This document shows positions 7,940 through 15,998 of a DNA stretch of 64,000 nucleotides, one piece after another (the first letter of the stretch is position 1; each line of letters begins with the position of its first letter). The stretch covers positions 124,001 through 188,000 of the forward strand of contig NZ_MZMV01000001.1 in the NCBI RefSeq assembly GCF_002210435.1, in the 5' to 3' direction. The notes under the pieces are model-generated. The model was not told where the DNA came from. It worked only from the letters and a program-made list of their open reading frames with translations, and did not search any database. The DNA is from Micromonospora wenchangensis (GTDB lineage Bacteria > Actinomycetota > Actinomycetes > Mycobacteriales > Micromonosporaceae). The position numbers were made by a program, and so were the translations under genes.

Positions 7940-10071
7940 CCGTCCGCCCGCCCACCCGACGTACCGTCGGGATCGCGGCCGTGGCCATGCTCCTCACCGG
8001 GCTCCTCGTGCCGCACACCGCACAGGCCGGCCCGTCCGCCGCGACCGCCGGCCCGCCCCCCGCCCGCGCCGGGGTCACCACCGGCCTGGACACCTCCGCC
8101 GCCGACGCCATTGCCGCCGCCGGGGCGGCGGACGAGCTGGTCGGCGACATCGTCTTCTCCCGGCCGAGCGGCACCTTCCAGGGGGAGATGACGGTGTCGC
8201 TGAGCACCGCGATCGGCGGCGCGCAGGTGCGTTACACCACCGACGGCCGGCTGCCCACCGCGCAGTCGCCGGTGTACGCCGGCACACCGCTGCGGTTCAC
8301 CCGGACCACCCAGCTCCGCGGGCAGGCCTTCGTCGGCCAGACCGCCGCCGGTGCGCCCGGGACCGCCATGTACGTCGCCCAGAACGTCGCCACCGCCCAC
8401 GACCTGCCGGTGGTCCTGCTCGACTCGTACGGTGCCGGCAAGCCCGGCCGTGAGTACCTCGACGCCACCGCCATGGTCTTCGAGCCGGGCGGCGGTGGCA
8501 CCACCTCGCTGGCCGCGACCCCGACGGTCGCCACCCGTGCCGGGTTCCACCTGCGCGGCCAGTCGTCGGCGTCGTTCGAGAAGACGCCGTACCGCGTCGA
8601 GCTGCGGGGCAACGACAACGACGACGCCGACTACCCGGTGCTCGGCATGCCGGCCGACTCCGACTGGGTGCTGCGCGGGCCGTTCAGCGACAAGGCGTTG
8701 ATCCGGGAGGCGCTCGTCTACGACCTCGGGCGCGAGATGGGCATGCCGGCGCCGCGGTACCGGTTCGTGGAGTTCTACCTGAACACCGACGCCGCCCCGG
8801 TGGCCGCCGGTGACTACATGGGCGTCTACATGCTGGTGGAGACGATCAAGAACTCGAAGAACCGGCTCGACCTCAAGCAGCTCGACGAGGACGACCTGAC
8901 CCTGCCCAAGATCCAGGGCGGGTACATCTGGAGCTTCGAGTGGCTGGCCGCCGAGGAGCCGACGCTGACCTGCACCGGTGCGGCGGCGACCTGCTGGAAC
9001 TACCTGGAGGTGCGCGACCCCTCACCGTTGCAGGCACCCCAGCGGGACTGGCTGCGGGGCTACGTCCAGGAGTTCAACGACGTGCTGCGGGCACCGAACT
9101 CCGCCGACCCGGTCACCGGCTACCGGAAGTACATCGACGTCGACTCGTTCGTGGACCAGATGGTCCTCAACGAACTCAGCCGGGAGATGGACTCCTACAT
9201 CCGCAGCGCGTACTTCTACAAGGACCGCGACACCAAGATCTTCGCCGGCCCGCTGTGGGACTACGACCTCACCTTCGGCGTCGGCGGCTACTTCGGCAAC
9301 GACCAGATCGCCGGCTGGCAGTACCAGCAGACCCGGCAGCCGCTGGCCAACGACTGGTTCCCGCAACTCGTACGCGATCCGGCCTTCGTCAACCAGCTCC
9401 GGTCCCGCTGGCAGACGCTACGCCGGGGCCCGCTCGCCGACGCCGCCCTGCAGACCCGGATCAACGCGCTGGCCGCACCGTTGACCAACGCCGCGCAGCG
9501 CAACTTCCAGCGCTGGCCCAACCTGACCGCGCCGATGGTCGGCCCGTTCTACACCCCGACCGCGTCCACCTGGCAGGGCCAGGTCCAGGCCATGCGGGAC
9601 TGGATGCTGCGCCGGGCGGCCTGGTTGGACTCCACCGCCGGTTGGGGTGGCCCGGTCACCACCCCGCCCCCGTCGCCCACGTCACCCGCCCCGACCACCC
9701 CGCCGCCCACCACCACCGCACCGCCGACGACGACCCCGCCGCCGCCCACCACCACCCCGCCCCCGGGCACCGCGCGCTGCACCGCGACGTACACCGTGAC
9801 CAGCCAGTGGACCGGCGGGTTCCAGGGCGAGGTACGGGTCACCGCCGGCACCTCGGCGATCAGCAACTGGACCGTGACCTGGGCGTACGCCAACGGCGAG
9901 CGGGTCACCCAGGCCTGGAACGCGACAGTGACCAGCCAGGGCACGACGGTCACCGCCCGCAACGTCGCCTACAACGGCGCGCTCGCGGCCGGTGCCAGCA
10001 CCTCGTTCGGGTTCCTCGGCTCGTCCACCGGCAGCCCCGGCCTCCCGGTGCCGAGCTGCACCACGGGTTGA
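7930..10071 (+). CDS. Secreted CotH-kinase-family protein with C-terminal CBM2
   Basis: 713 residues. It has a signal peptide (residues 1-~33, cleaved near AQA), then a chitobiase-like beta-sandwich (about 75-150, with VRYTTDGRLPT). A CotH domain follows (about 170-560) with WVLRGPFSDKALIREAL, YMGVYMLVETIK and GPLWDYDLTFG, the last resembling the kinase metal-binding site. A long Pro/Thr linker precedes a ~100-residue CBM2 bounded by Cys and containing WTVTWAYANG. CotH proteins of Bacillus phosphorylate coat proteins. Here a cellulose-binding version is exported and coupled to VTC and DUF4956 genes. GTG 7930 follows GGAGACATC and overlaps the VTC gene end. Confidence 0.88.
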   Translation: MRLTVRPPTRRTVGIAAVAMLLTGLLVPHTAQAGPSAATAGPPPARAGVTTGLDTSAADAIAAAGAADELVGDIVFSRPSGTFQGEMTVSLSTAIGGAQVRYTTDGRLPTAQSPVYAGTPLRFTRTTQLRGQAFVGQTAAGAPGTAMYVAQNVATAHDLPVVLLDSYGAGKPGREYLDATAMVFEPGGGGTTSLAATPTVATRAGFHLRGQSSASFEKTPYRVELRGNDNDDADYPVLGMPADSDWVLRGPFSDKALIREALVYDLGREMGMPAPRYRFVEFYLNTDAAPVAAGDYMGVYMLVETIKNSKNRLDLKQLDEDDLTLPKIQGGYIWSFEWLAAEEPTLTCTGAAATCWNYLEVRDPSPLQAPQRDWLRGYVQEFNDVLRAPNSADPVTGYRKYIDVDSFVDQMVLNELSREMDSYIRSAYFYKDRDTKIFAGPLWDYDLTFGVGGYFGNDQIAGWQYQQTRQPLANDWFPQLVRDPAFVNQLRSRWQTLRRGPLADAALQTRINALAAPLTNAAQRNFQRWPNLTAPMVGPFYTPTASTWQGQVQAMRDWMLRRAAWLDSTAGWGGPVTTPPPSPTSPAPTTPPPTTTAPPTTTPPPPTTTPPPGTARCTATYTVTSQWTGGFQGEVRVTAGTSAISNWTVTWAYANGERVTQAWNATVTSQGTTVTARNVAYNGALAAGASTSFGFLGSSTGSPGLPVPSCTTG

Positions 10072-10080
10072 CCCCGGGCT

Positions 10081-10117
10081 ACCTGGCACCGGCCGGTCTC
10101 TTCCGCCGGTGCCAGGT
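10081..10117. terminator. Bidirectional hairpin between convergent genes
   Basis: Perfect 13-bp arms, ACCTGGCACCGGC (10081-10093) and its complement (10105-10117), with an 11-nt loop. It lies between the stops of the CotH gene and the NB-ARC regulator. A short tandem run of GCCGGGT units follows up to about 10141. Confidence 0.7.
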
Positions 10118-10149
10118 GCCGGGTGCCGGGTGCCGGGTGCCGCCGATCG

Positions 10150-12639
10150 TCAGTCCCCGGCCGCGGTCCCGGTCGTGGCCCGGTTCAGCCGTTCCCGGAC
10201 CCGGGCGGCGTCCGGGTGGCCGAGGTCGTCGAGGATGTCCAGCGCCCGTCGCCAGGTCCGCACCGCCCCGTCGAGGTCGCCCGCCGCGTGCCGGGTCTCG
10301 GCGAGCCGGGCCAGGGTGTCCGCCTCGTCGTACCGGTCGCCGATCCGCCGGTACAGCGCCAACGCCTGGCCGTAGCAGCGGACCGCCTGCCGGTGGTGGC
10401 CGAGCCGGTCGTGGATGAAGCCCAGGCTGTCCCAGGTGTTCGCCTCGCCGTGCCGGTCGCCGGTCGGGCGCAGCAACGTCAACGCCTGGGCGCAGTGCTC
10501 CAGCGCCGGGCCGTACTCGCCGAGCTGGGCGTGCGCCCACCCGACCGCGTTGCGGGCGCTGGCCTCCCCCGCCGGGTGGCCGGCGGCCCGGTACAGCGCC
10601 AACGCCCGCTGCCCGTGCCCCAGCGCCTCGGCGTGCCGGCCGAGCCCGTCGAGCATCGCCCCGAACGCCCGGTGGGTACGCGCCTGACCGGTGCGGTCGC
10701 CGAGCGCGCCGAACAGGATCAACGCCTCCCGGTAGTGCTCCACCGCCTCGTCCACCCGGCCCAGCCGGCTGAGCACCCGGGCGAGATCACGGTGGGCGTT
10801 CGCCTGCCCGGGCCGGTCGCCCGCCCGCCGCGCCCCGGCCAGGGCGGCCTGCTGGGCGGCGGCCAGGTCCGACCAGTTGCCCCGGCGCTGGAGGAAATCC
10901 ACCAGGCTCCAGGCCAGTTGCCAGGCGTGACCGTCGAACCCGTGCCGCCCGGCGTGGGTGACCGCCGCCAGTAGCACCGGGTACTCGGCGGTGAACCAGG
11001 CCAGCGCCCGCCCGTGGTCGGTCGGCTCCTCGGGGTGCACCCCGGGCAGGGGGTCGGCCGGGGCCACCGGGTCGCGGCCGGGTTGCAGCAGCAGCGCCGC
11101 CGCGTGGGCGGTGTGCACGTAGTGGTCCAGTCCCCGCCGGACCGCCGCCTCCCGGTCCCCGGCCGGGTCGAGGTTCCCGGCCAGCTCCCCCGCGTACGCG
11201 CGCAGCAGGTCGTGCGCGACGAACCGGCCGGGCGCGTGCTCGGTGACCAGGTGGGCGTGGGCCAGCTCGGCCAACAGCCGGGACACCTGGCTGCGGGGCA
11301 GGCCGGCCAGGCTGGCCGCCGCGGCCAGCCCGACGTCGGGCCCGGGGTGGCAGCCCAGCAACCGGAACAGTCGCGCCGCCGCGGGCGTCAGGTTCCGGTA
11401 CGACCAGGAGAAGACCGACTGCACGTCCGTCCCGGTGTCCCCACCGTCGAAGGAGTCCAGCAGGCGCGGCGACTCGCGTAGCTCGTCGACGATGGTCGCC
11501 AGCGGGAACGTGGGGTGTGCCGCCCCGCGCGCGGCGAGCACGGCCAGTGCCAGCGGCAGCCGTACGCAGCGTTCGATCATCTCGTCGACCGCCTGCGGCT
11601 CGACGGTCAGCCGGTCCGGGCCGAGCCGCCGGGCGAGCAGTTGCCACGCCTCGGCGGTGCTGAGCAGGTCGACGGCGATCTGCCGGGCCCCCTCGGCGGT
11701 GATCAGGCCGGCCAGCCGGTTGCGGCTGGTGACCAGGAACAGGCAGCCGGGGCTGCCGGCCAGCAGCGGCCTGACCTGCTCGACGTCGCGGGCGTTGTCC
11801 AGCAGCACCAGCATCCGCCGGCCGGCGAGCAGGCTGCGGTAGAGCCCCACCTGCGCGGGCAGGTGGGTGGGAATCCGTTCGAGCGGCACCTCCAGGGCCT
11901 CCAGGAAGCCCCGTACCGCCTCGGCGGGTGTGACCACCGCGCCGGTGGCGTCGAATCCGCGCAGGTCGACGTAGAGCTGCCCGTCGGGGAAGCGGTCGGC
12001 GACCCGGTGGGCCCAGTACACCGCCAGGGTCGTCTTGCCGACGCCGGCCGTACCGGACAGGGTCAGCGTGGTGGTCGGCTCGCCGTCGCCGGGCGTGCCG
12101 TGGCCGGCGCAACCGGCGTCGAGCTGGGCGAGCTGCGCGGCCCGGCCGACGAACCCGGGCAGCGCCGGGGGCAGTTGGCGGGGTACCGGCAGCCGGGCCG
12201 GCGGCGTGCCGGCCCGCCCGCCGCCGGCCCGGGAACGGACGACCGCGCGACCGGCCCGGCCGGTGGACGGGTGTTCCGGGCTGGCGAGCCGGCGGCGCTC
12301 CTCGACCCGGTCCCGCGCGGTGGCCAGCGCCCCCTGCTCGGCGGGGCTGGCCCCGAGCAGCCGGATCAGGGTGTCGAAGCGCTCCGGCGGGGGCAGGATG
12401 TTCCCGGCGAAGTACTCCCCGATCACCCCCCGCGACCAGCCGGTCTTCGCCGCGAGCTGGCGGTAGGTCAGCGGGGTCTCGCCCTGTTGCCGGGCCTCCC
12501 GGCGGCGGAGCTGACGCAGCAGGGCGGCCAGTTCCGGCACGGTGTGCACCCCGGTGTCCGGTGGGGACACCGGGGACGCCGAGCGGACCGTCCCGGCCAT
12601 CGTCTGCCGAGCGCCCGAAGGTCCCCGTTGGTCGGACAT
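10150..12639 (-). CDS. HTH-NB-ARC-TPR regulator (AfsR-like without BTAD)
   Basis: 829 residues. An N-terminal HTH (about 55-85, LTYRQLAAKTGWSRGVIGEYF) is followed by a basic linker. An NB-ARC STAND NTPase has Walker A GTAGVGKTT at 196-204, a LVLLDNARDVEQV Walker B region and LFLVTSRNR. The last ~250 residues are TPR repeats with the recurring AxxxLG..AxxhYxxAL spacing. This layout is typical of actinomycete regulators that oligomerise on ATP binding and ligand sensing. There is no bacterial transcriptional activator domain, unlike AfsR. ATG 12639 follows GGTGGAGG. It diverges from the protease gene, a plausible target. Confidence 0.85.
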   Translation of the reverse strand: MSDQRGPSGARQTMAGTVRSASPVSPPDTGVHTVPELAALLRQLRRREARQQGETPLTYRQLAAKTGWSRGVIGEYFAGNILPPPERFDTLIRLLGASPAEQGALATARDRVEERRRLASPEHPSTGRAGRAVVRSRAGGGRAGTPPARLPVPRQLPPALPGFVGRAAQLAQLDAGCAGHGTPGDGEPTTTLTLSGTAGVGKTTLAVYWAHRVADRFPDGQLYVDLRGFDATGAVVTPAEAVRGFLEALEVPLERIPTHLPAQVGLYRSLLAGRRMLVLLDNARDVEQVRPLLAGSPGCLFLVTSRNRLAGLITAEGARQIAVDLLSTAEAWQLLARRLGPDRLTVEPQAVDEMIERCVRLPLALAVLAARGAAHPTFPLATIVDELRESPRLLDSFDGGDTGTDVQSVFSWSYRNLTPAAARLFRLLGCHPGPDVGLAAAASLAGLPRSQVSRLLAELAHAHLVTEHAPGRFVAHDLLRAYAGELAGNLDPAGDREAAVRRGLDHYVHTAHAAALLLQPGRDPVAPADPLPGVHPEEPTDHGRALAWFTAEYPVLLAAVTHAGRHGFDGHAWQLAWSLVDFLQRRGNWSDLAAAQQAALAGARRAGDRPGQANAHRDLARVLSRLGRVDEAVEHYREALILFGALGDRTGQARTHRAFGAMLDGLGRHAEALGHGQRALALYRAAGHPAGEASARNAVGWAHAQLGEYGPALEHCAQALTLLRPTGDRHGEANTWDSLGFIHDRLGHHRQAVRCYGQALALYRRIGDRYDEADTLARLAETRHAAGDLDGAVRTWRRALDILDDLGHPDAARVRERLNRATTGTAAGD

Positions 12640-12807
12640 GCGGCCTCCACCCCCGGCCATCCGTCGCCCCGGATTGCCGACAGGGGGAGGGTAGGACCGG
12701 CGGCACAGCGTCGGGTAGGCGACCGCCGATGTATGACAGTTCCATGTCGGGCGGGTTTCGCCAGGCGCAGCCGCCCAGCGTTCGTCCGCCGTCCGTCCGG
12801 CGCTGTC

Positions 12808-12852
12808 CGGGGGTGTCCGGTGGTGTCCAGGATGCGCCGCCGGACACCCCCG
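12808..12852 (+). promoter_or_regulatory. 13-bp inverted repeat upstream of the protease gene
   Basis: CGGGGGTGTCCGG (12808-12820) and its exact complement (12840-12852) are separated by 19 bp and end 65 bp before the protease ATG. Extra TGTCC half-copies lie at 12804-12808 and 12824-12828. It could be an operator for the divergent NB-ARC regulator or a hairpin in the mRNA leader. Confidence 0.45.
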
Positions 12853-12917
12853 ACGCCTGTCAATGTCCCCAGGGCGGGTCGAGGCCCGCACCAAGAAACC
12901 CTGGGGAAGGGGTACGT

Positions 12918-14210
12918 ATGTCTCGTCCACAACCGACCGTGCTGCGGTCGACCGGGCTGCTGCGCCGGGCCGCCGCCACGGCGTTCGGCGTCACCATGCT
13001 CGTCGCCGGGGTGGCCACCGCACCGGCCACCGCCGCGCCCGCTCCCGCCGCCGGGGGCAAGGCCACCACCGCCGGGTCGTTCGTCGACAGCACGCCGGTG
13101 CCGGGCGGCTTCGCCTCCTGGAAGGAGCTGCTCGAACTCCAGCAGCGGATGAACACCGCCGCAGCCCGGATCACGAAGCTCGCGCAGCGCGACGCGAAGT
13201 CCGGTTTCGCCGGTGTGATCGCCGATCCCACCGCCCGCAAGCTACAGGTCTTCTGGAAGGGCGAGGCACCGGCCGGCCTGGTGGCGACCAGCCGGGCGAC
13301 CGTGCCGACCGAGGTGCTGCCCGCCGCGTACACCCGACGGGAGCTGGACGTCGCGGCGGCCAAGCTGCGCCGCTCGGCCGGCGACAGGATCACCACGGTC
13401 GGGCCGCGGGCCGACGGCGCCGGACTCCTGGTCGGCACGCAGAGCGGCCTGCTCGGCGCGGCCAGCATGGCCGGCGTCCCGGTGACCGTGCAGACCGGGG
13501 TCTCCGCCGCGCCGGCCACCCGGTGGGACGACACCGCGCCGTGGTGGGGCGGCGGCGCGTGGCGCAACGCCACCACCGGTGGCGGCTGCTCGACCGGCTT
13601 CGGGGTCTTCCAGGGCGGGTCGGCGCGGATGCTCTCCGCCGCGCACTGCGGCAACATCAACAACGCCGCGACCGACCCGACCGGGCAGTCGATCGGCATC
13701 GTCGGCACCCGCAACGCCGGCACCGACACCCTGCTGCTGTCGGGCAGCTCGGGCGGACGGGTCTTCAACAACAGCACCGACGCCAACGGCGCGGTGGTCA
13801 GCGAGTTCAGCAACCAGGTGATCGGCGCGCAGGCCAGCCAGGTCGGCAACTTCGTCTGCACCTCGGGGGCGTACTCGGGGACCCGGTGCTCGATCCAGGT
13901 CAAGGCCCGGAACCTGTGCATCAACGTGCGTGACTTCGGCACGGTCTGCGGCCAGGTCCAGGCGGAGAGCACCACCCGCACCAACGCGGTCGGCCAGGGC
14001 GACAGCGGCGGCCCGGTGGAGATCGTCAACCCGGCGAACACCCTCCAGGTCTGGGCCACCGGCACCAACACCGCCATCGACGACGGCGGCGCGGCGACCG
14101 CCTGCACCGGCTACCGGCCCACCGGCCGGGTCTGCGCGTGGCGGATGTACTACGAGGACATCTTCTCCGGGCTGGCCGGCGTCGGCGCCTCGGGCGTGAT
14201 CCTCGGCTGA
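12918..14210 (+). CDS. Secreted trypsin-like serine protease (S1 family)
   Basis: 430 residues. A basic n-region and hydrophobic core (residues ~12-35) end near ATAAPAPA, giving a secretory signal. A propeptide-like region follows to about 200. The mature domain has the catalytic triad: SAAHC with His243, the Asp of AGTDTLL, and the Ser of GQGDSGGP. Several Cys pairs and a PWWGGGAW start resemble streptogrisin/alpha-lytic-like enzymes. It is an extracellular protease, probably self-processed. ATG 12918 follows GGGGAAGGGG. It is divergent from an NB-ARC regulator and ends at a strong hairpin. Confidence 0.92.
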   Translation: MSRPQPTVLRSTGLLRRAAATAFGVTMLVAGVATAPATAAPAPAAGGKATTAGSFVDSTPVPGGFASWKELLELQQRMNTAAARITKLAQRDAKSGFAGVIADPTARKLQVFWKGEAPAGLVATSRATVPTEVLPAAYTRRELDVAAAKLRRSAGDRITTVGPRADGAGLLVGTQSGLLGAASMAGVPVTVQTGVSAAPATRWDDTAPWWGGGAWRNATTGGGCSTGFGVFQGGSARMLSAAHCGNINNAATDPTGQSIGIVGTRNAGTDTLLLSGSSGGRVFNNSTDANGAVVSEFSNQVIGAQASQVGNFVCTSGAYSGTRCSIQVKARNLCINVRDFGTVCGQVQAESTTRTNAVGQGDSGGPVEIVNPANTLQVWATGTNTAIDDGGAATACTGYRPTGRVCAWRMYYEDIFSGLAGVGASGVILG

Positions 14211-14247
14211 CGGACCCGACCCCCGGCCGACGGGGGCCGGCGGAGGA

Positions 14248-14283
14248 GGGTGGACCGGCGCGACCCCGTGCGCCGGTCCACCC
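14248..14283 (+). terminator. Terminator hairpin of the protease gene
   Basis: Perfect 14-bp arms, GGGTGGACCGGCGC (14248-14261) and its complement (14270-14283), with an 8-nt loop, 37 bp after the stop codon. Confidence 0.75.
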
Positions 14284-14663
14284 GTTCGTCGTCGCCTGGT
14301 CCGGACAGGATTCACAGAATCGTCGACCGGGAGGACGGCAGCATTTTGTGACATCGTCACGCGTCATTAATTGACGACGAATCCCACTGGCTGGAAAACA
14401 ACCGTCACCCGGACCGGCCCCAGGTTCGGTGCGTAGTGCAGATTCTTTGACAGAGGTGCACAAGCCGCCCATCATCCCCACAACCGATTAACCGCCATAA
14501 CTGGCCGCATTTGAATCCTTGCTTTCCGCACACGACATTGTTAGCCTCGGACGCACCCCACTCACCATTGGGGATAGCAATTGTCACCCGGATCACGCGA
14601 ACTCTTACCGACAGACCTCGCACACAGATTTGGGAAAAACATGGAAACTGTGCGGCCGAGGCT
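14284..14663 (+). promoter_or_regulatory. AT-richer promoter region of the RiPP-type cluster
   Basis: No gene is seen. This is one of the least GC-rich stretches of the window. It has a dyad CGTCA-TTAAT-TGACG (14362-14376) and a promoter-like pair TTGCTT (14519-14524) and TAGCCT (14542-14547) with a 17-bp spacer, which would give a leader of roughly 110 nt before the MFS gene. Base composition unlike its flanks marks a boundary between the protease gene and the cluster. Confidence 0.5.
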
Positions 14664-15998
14664 ATGACAGCCACCCCCACCGCAGCGGTCGAGCCGGGCG
14701 AGAATCCCCACCGCGGCGGCGATTTCCACCGTTACTGGATCGCCGGGGCGATCGACCAGATCGGGTCGCAGGCCACCGGCATCGTGCTCCCGCTGGTCAC
14801 CCTGGCCGTGACCCGGTCACCGGCGGCGGCCGGGCTGGTGGGCGCGCTGGCCCTCACCGGTCGACTGGTCGCCGCGCCAGTGGCGGGGGTGCTGGCCGAC
14901 CGGCTGCCGCGCAAACGCATGATGGTCGTCTCGCTGCTGGTCGCGGCCGGTGCGATGACCGCGATCCTGGTCTCCGTCGCGGCCGGTGTGCCGACCCTCG
15001 GGCTGCTGGCCGCCGCCGCGTTCGTCGAGGGGGTCGCGCAGAGCGGCTACGAGGCGGCCGGTTCCGGCGCGATCCGGCGGCTGCTGCCCGTCGACGACCA
15101 GAAGGCGCTGGCCCGGCTGGAGGCCCGCAACAACGCCGCCCGGATCGCCGGCCCGCTGCTCGGCGGCGCGCTCTACCAGCTCGCGCGCTGGCTGCCGTTC
15201 CTGGCGGACGTGGTGTCCTACCTGGTCGCGGCGGCTCTGGTGGCCACCATCCGCACCGACCTCACCCCCGAGCGCACCCAGCGCACCTCGTTCCGCACCG
15301 ACCTGCGGGAGGGGCTGCGGTTCGTCTGGGGGCAGCCGTTCCTGCGGTTCGTGACGATCTGGGCGGCCGGCATCAACTTCACCTTCGGCGCGCTGGTCTA
15401 CTACGCCATCCTGACCGCCGGCCGGCAGGGCGCGCCGGCCGCGTCGATCGGCCTGATCCTCACCATCGCCAGCGTCGGCGGCCTCACCGGCGCGTTGGCC
15501 GCCCCGATGGTCTTCAGCCGGGTCCGGCCGGTCACCGTCATCGTGTTCGCCTCGTGGGCCATGGTCGGCCTGGTCGTCGCAATGTCCCAGGCCCGGCAGA
15601 CCTGGAGCTACGGCCTGCTGTTCGGGCTGGTCTTCCTGCTCAGCCCGCTGCTCGGGGTGATCTTCCAGTCCCGGGTGATCGCGCTGACGCCCGACGGACT
15701 CCAGGGTCGGGTGGCCACCGTGATGGGCACCGTCGGCGAGGTGCTCCAGACGCCCGCACCGCTGCTGGCCGGGGTGCTGGTCGCCTGGTACAGCCCCGCC
15801 ACGGTAGCCCTGGTGTTCGCCGCCGCGCTGGCGCTGCTGGCCACGTACACCACTCTCGTCGTGCGCCAGCTCCGCGCCGGCTCCGGCGCGACGGCCGGCA
15901 CCGACGGCAGCGCCGCCGCCGACCCCGCCACCGACGACGGCCGGAGCGCCGACGGCGACGCCGGGGCCAGCCCCGACCCCGAGGAGGCCCGCCGATGA
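14664..15998 (+). CDS. MFS transporter (probable peptide exporter of the cluster)
   Basis: 444 residues with about 12 hydrophobic helices and the MFS loop-2/3 signature GVLADRLPRKRMM. The best resemblance is to the enterobactin/macrolide-exporter type of MFS, with a short Ala/Asp-rich C-terminal tail. It likely exports the modified peptide made downstream. The ATG at 14664 was preferred because the candidate promoter would exclude the upstream in-frame extension to 14511, which does not look coded. Its ribosome site is weak. It overlaps the S9 peptidase start by ATGA, showing translational coupling. Confidence 0.88.
   Translation: MTATPTAAVEPGENPHRGGDFHRYWIAGAIDQIGSQATGIVLPLVTLAVTRSPAAAGLVGALALTGRLVAAPVAGVLADRLPRKRMMVVSLLVAAGAMTAILVSVAAGVPTLGLLAAAAFVEGVAQSGYEAAGSGAIRRLLPVDDQKALARLEARNNAARIAGPLLGGALYQLARWLPFLADVVSYLVAAALVATIRTDLTPERTQRTSFRTDLREGLRFVWGQPFLRFVTIWAAGINFTFGALVYYAILTAGRQGAPAASIGLILTIASVGGLTGALAAPMVFSRVRPVTVIVFASWAMVGLVVAMSQARQTWSYGLLFGLVFLLSPLLGVIFQSRVIALTPDGLQGRVATVMGTVGEVLQTPAPLLAGVLVAWYSPATVALVFAAALALLATYTTLVVRQLRAGSGATAGTDGSAAADPATDDGRSADGDAGASPDPEEARR

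Noticed and set aside
14511..14663. N-terminal extension of the MFS transporter from a TTG at 14511
   Set aside because: It would start upstream of the candidate promoter's transcription start, and the added residues do not resemble MFS N-termini.
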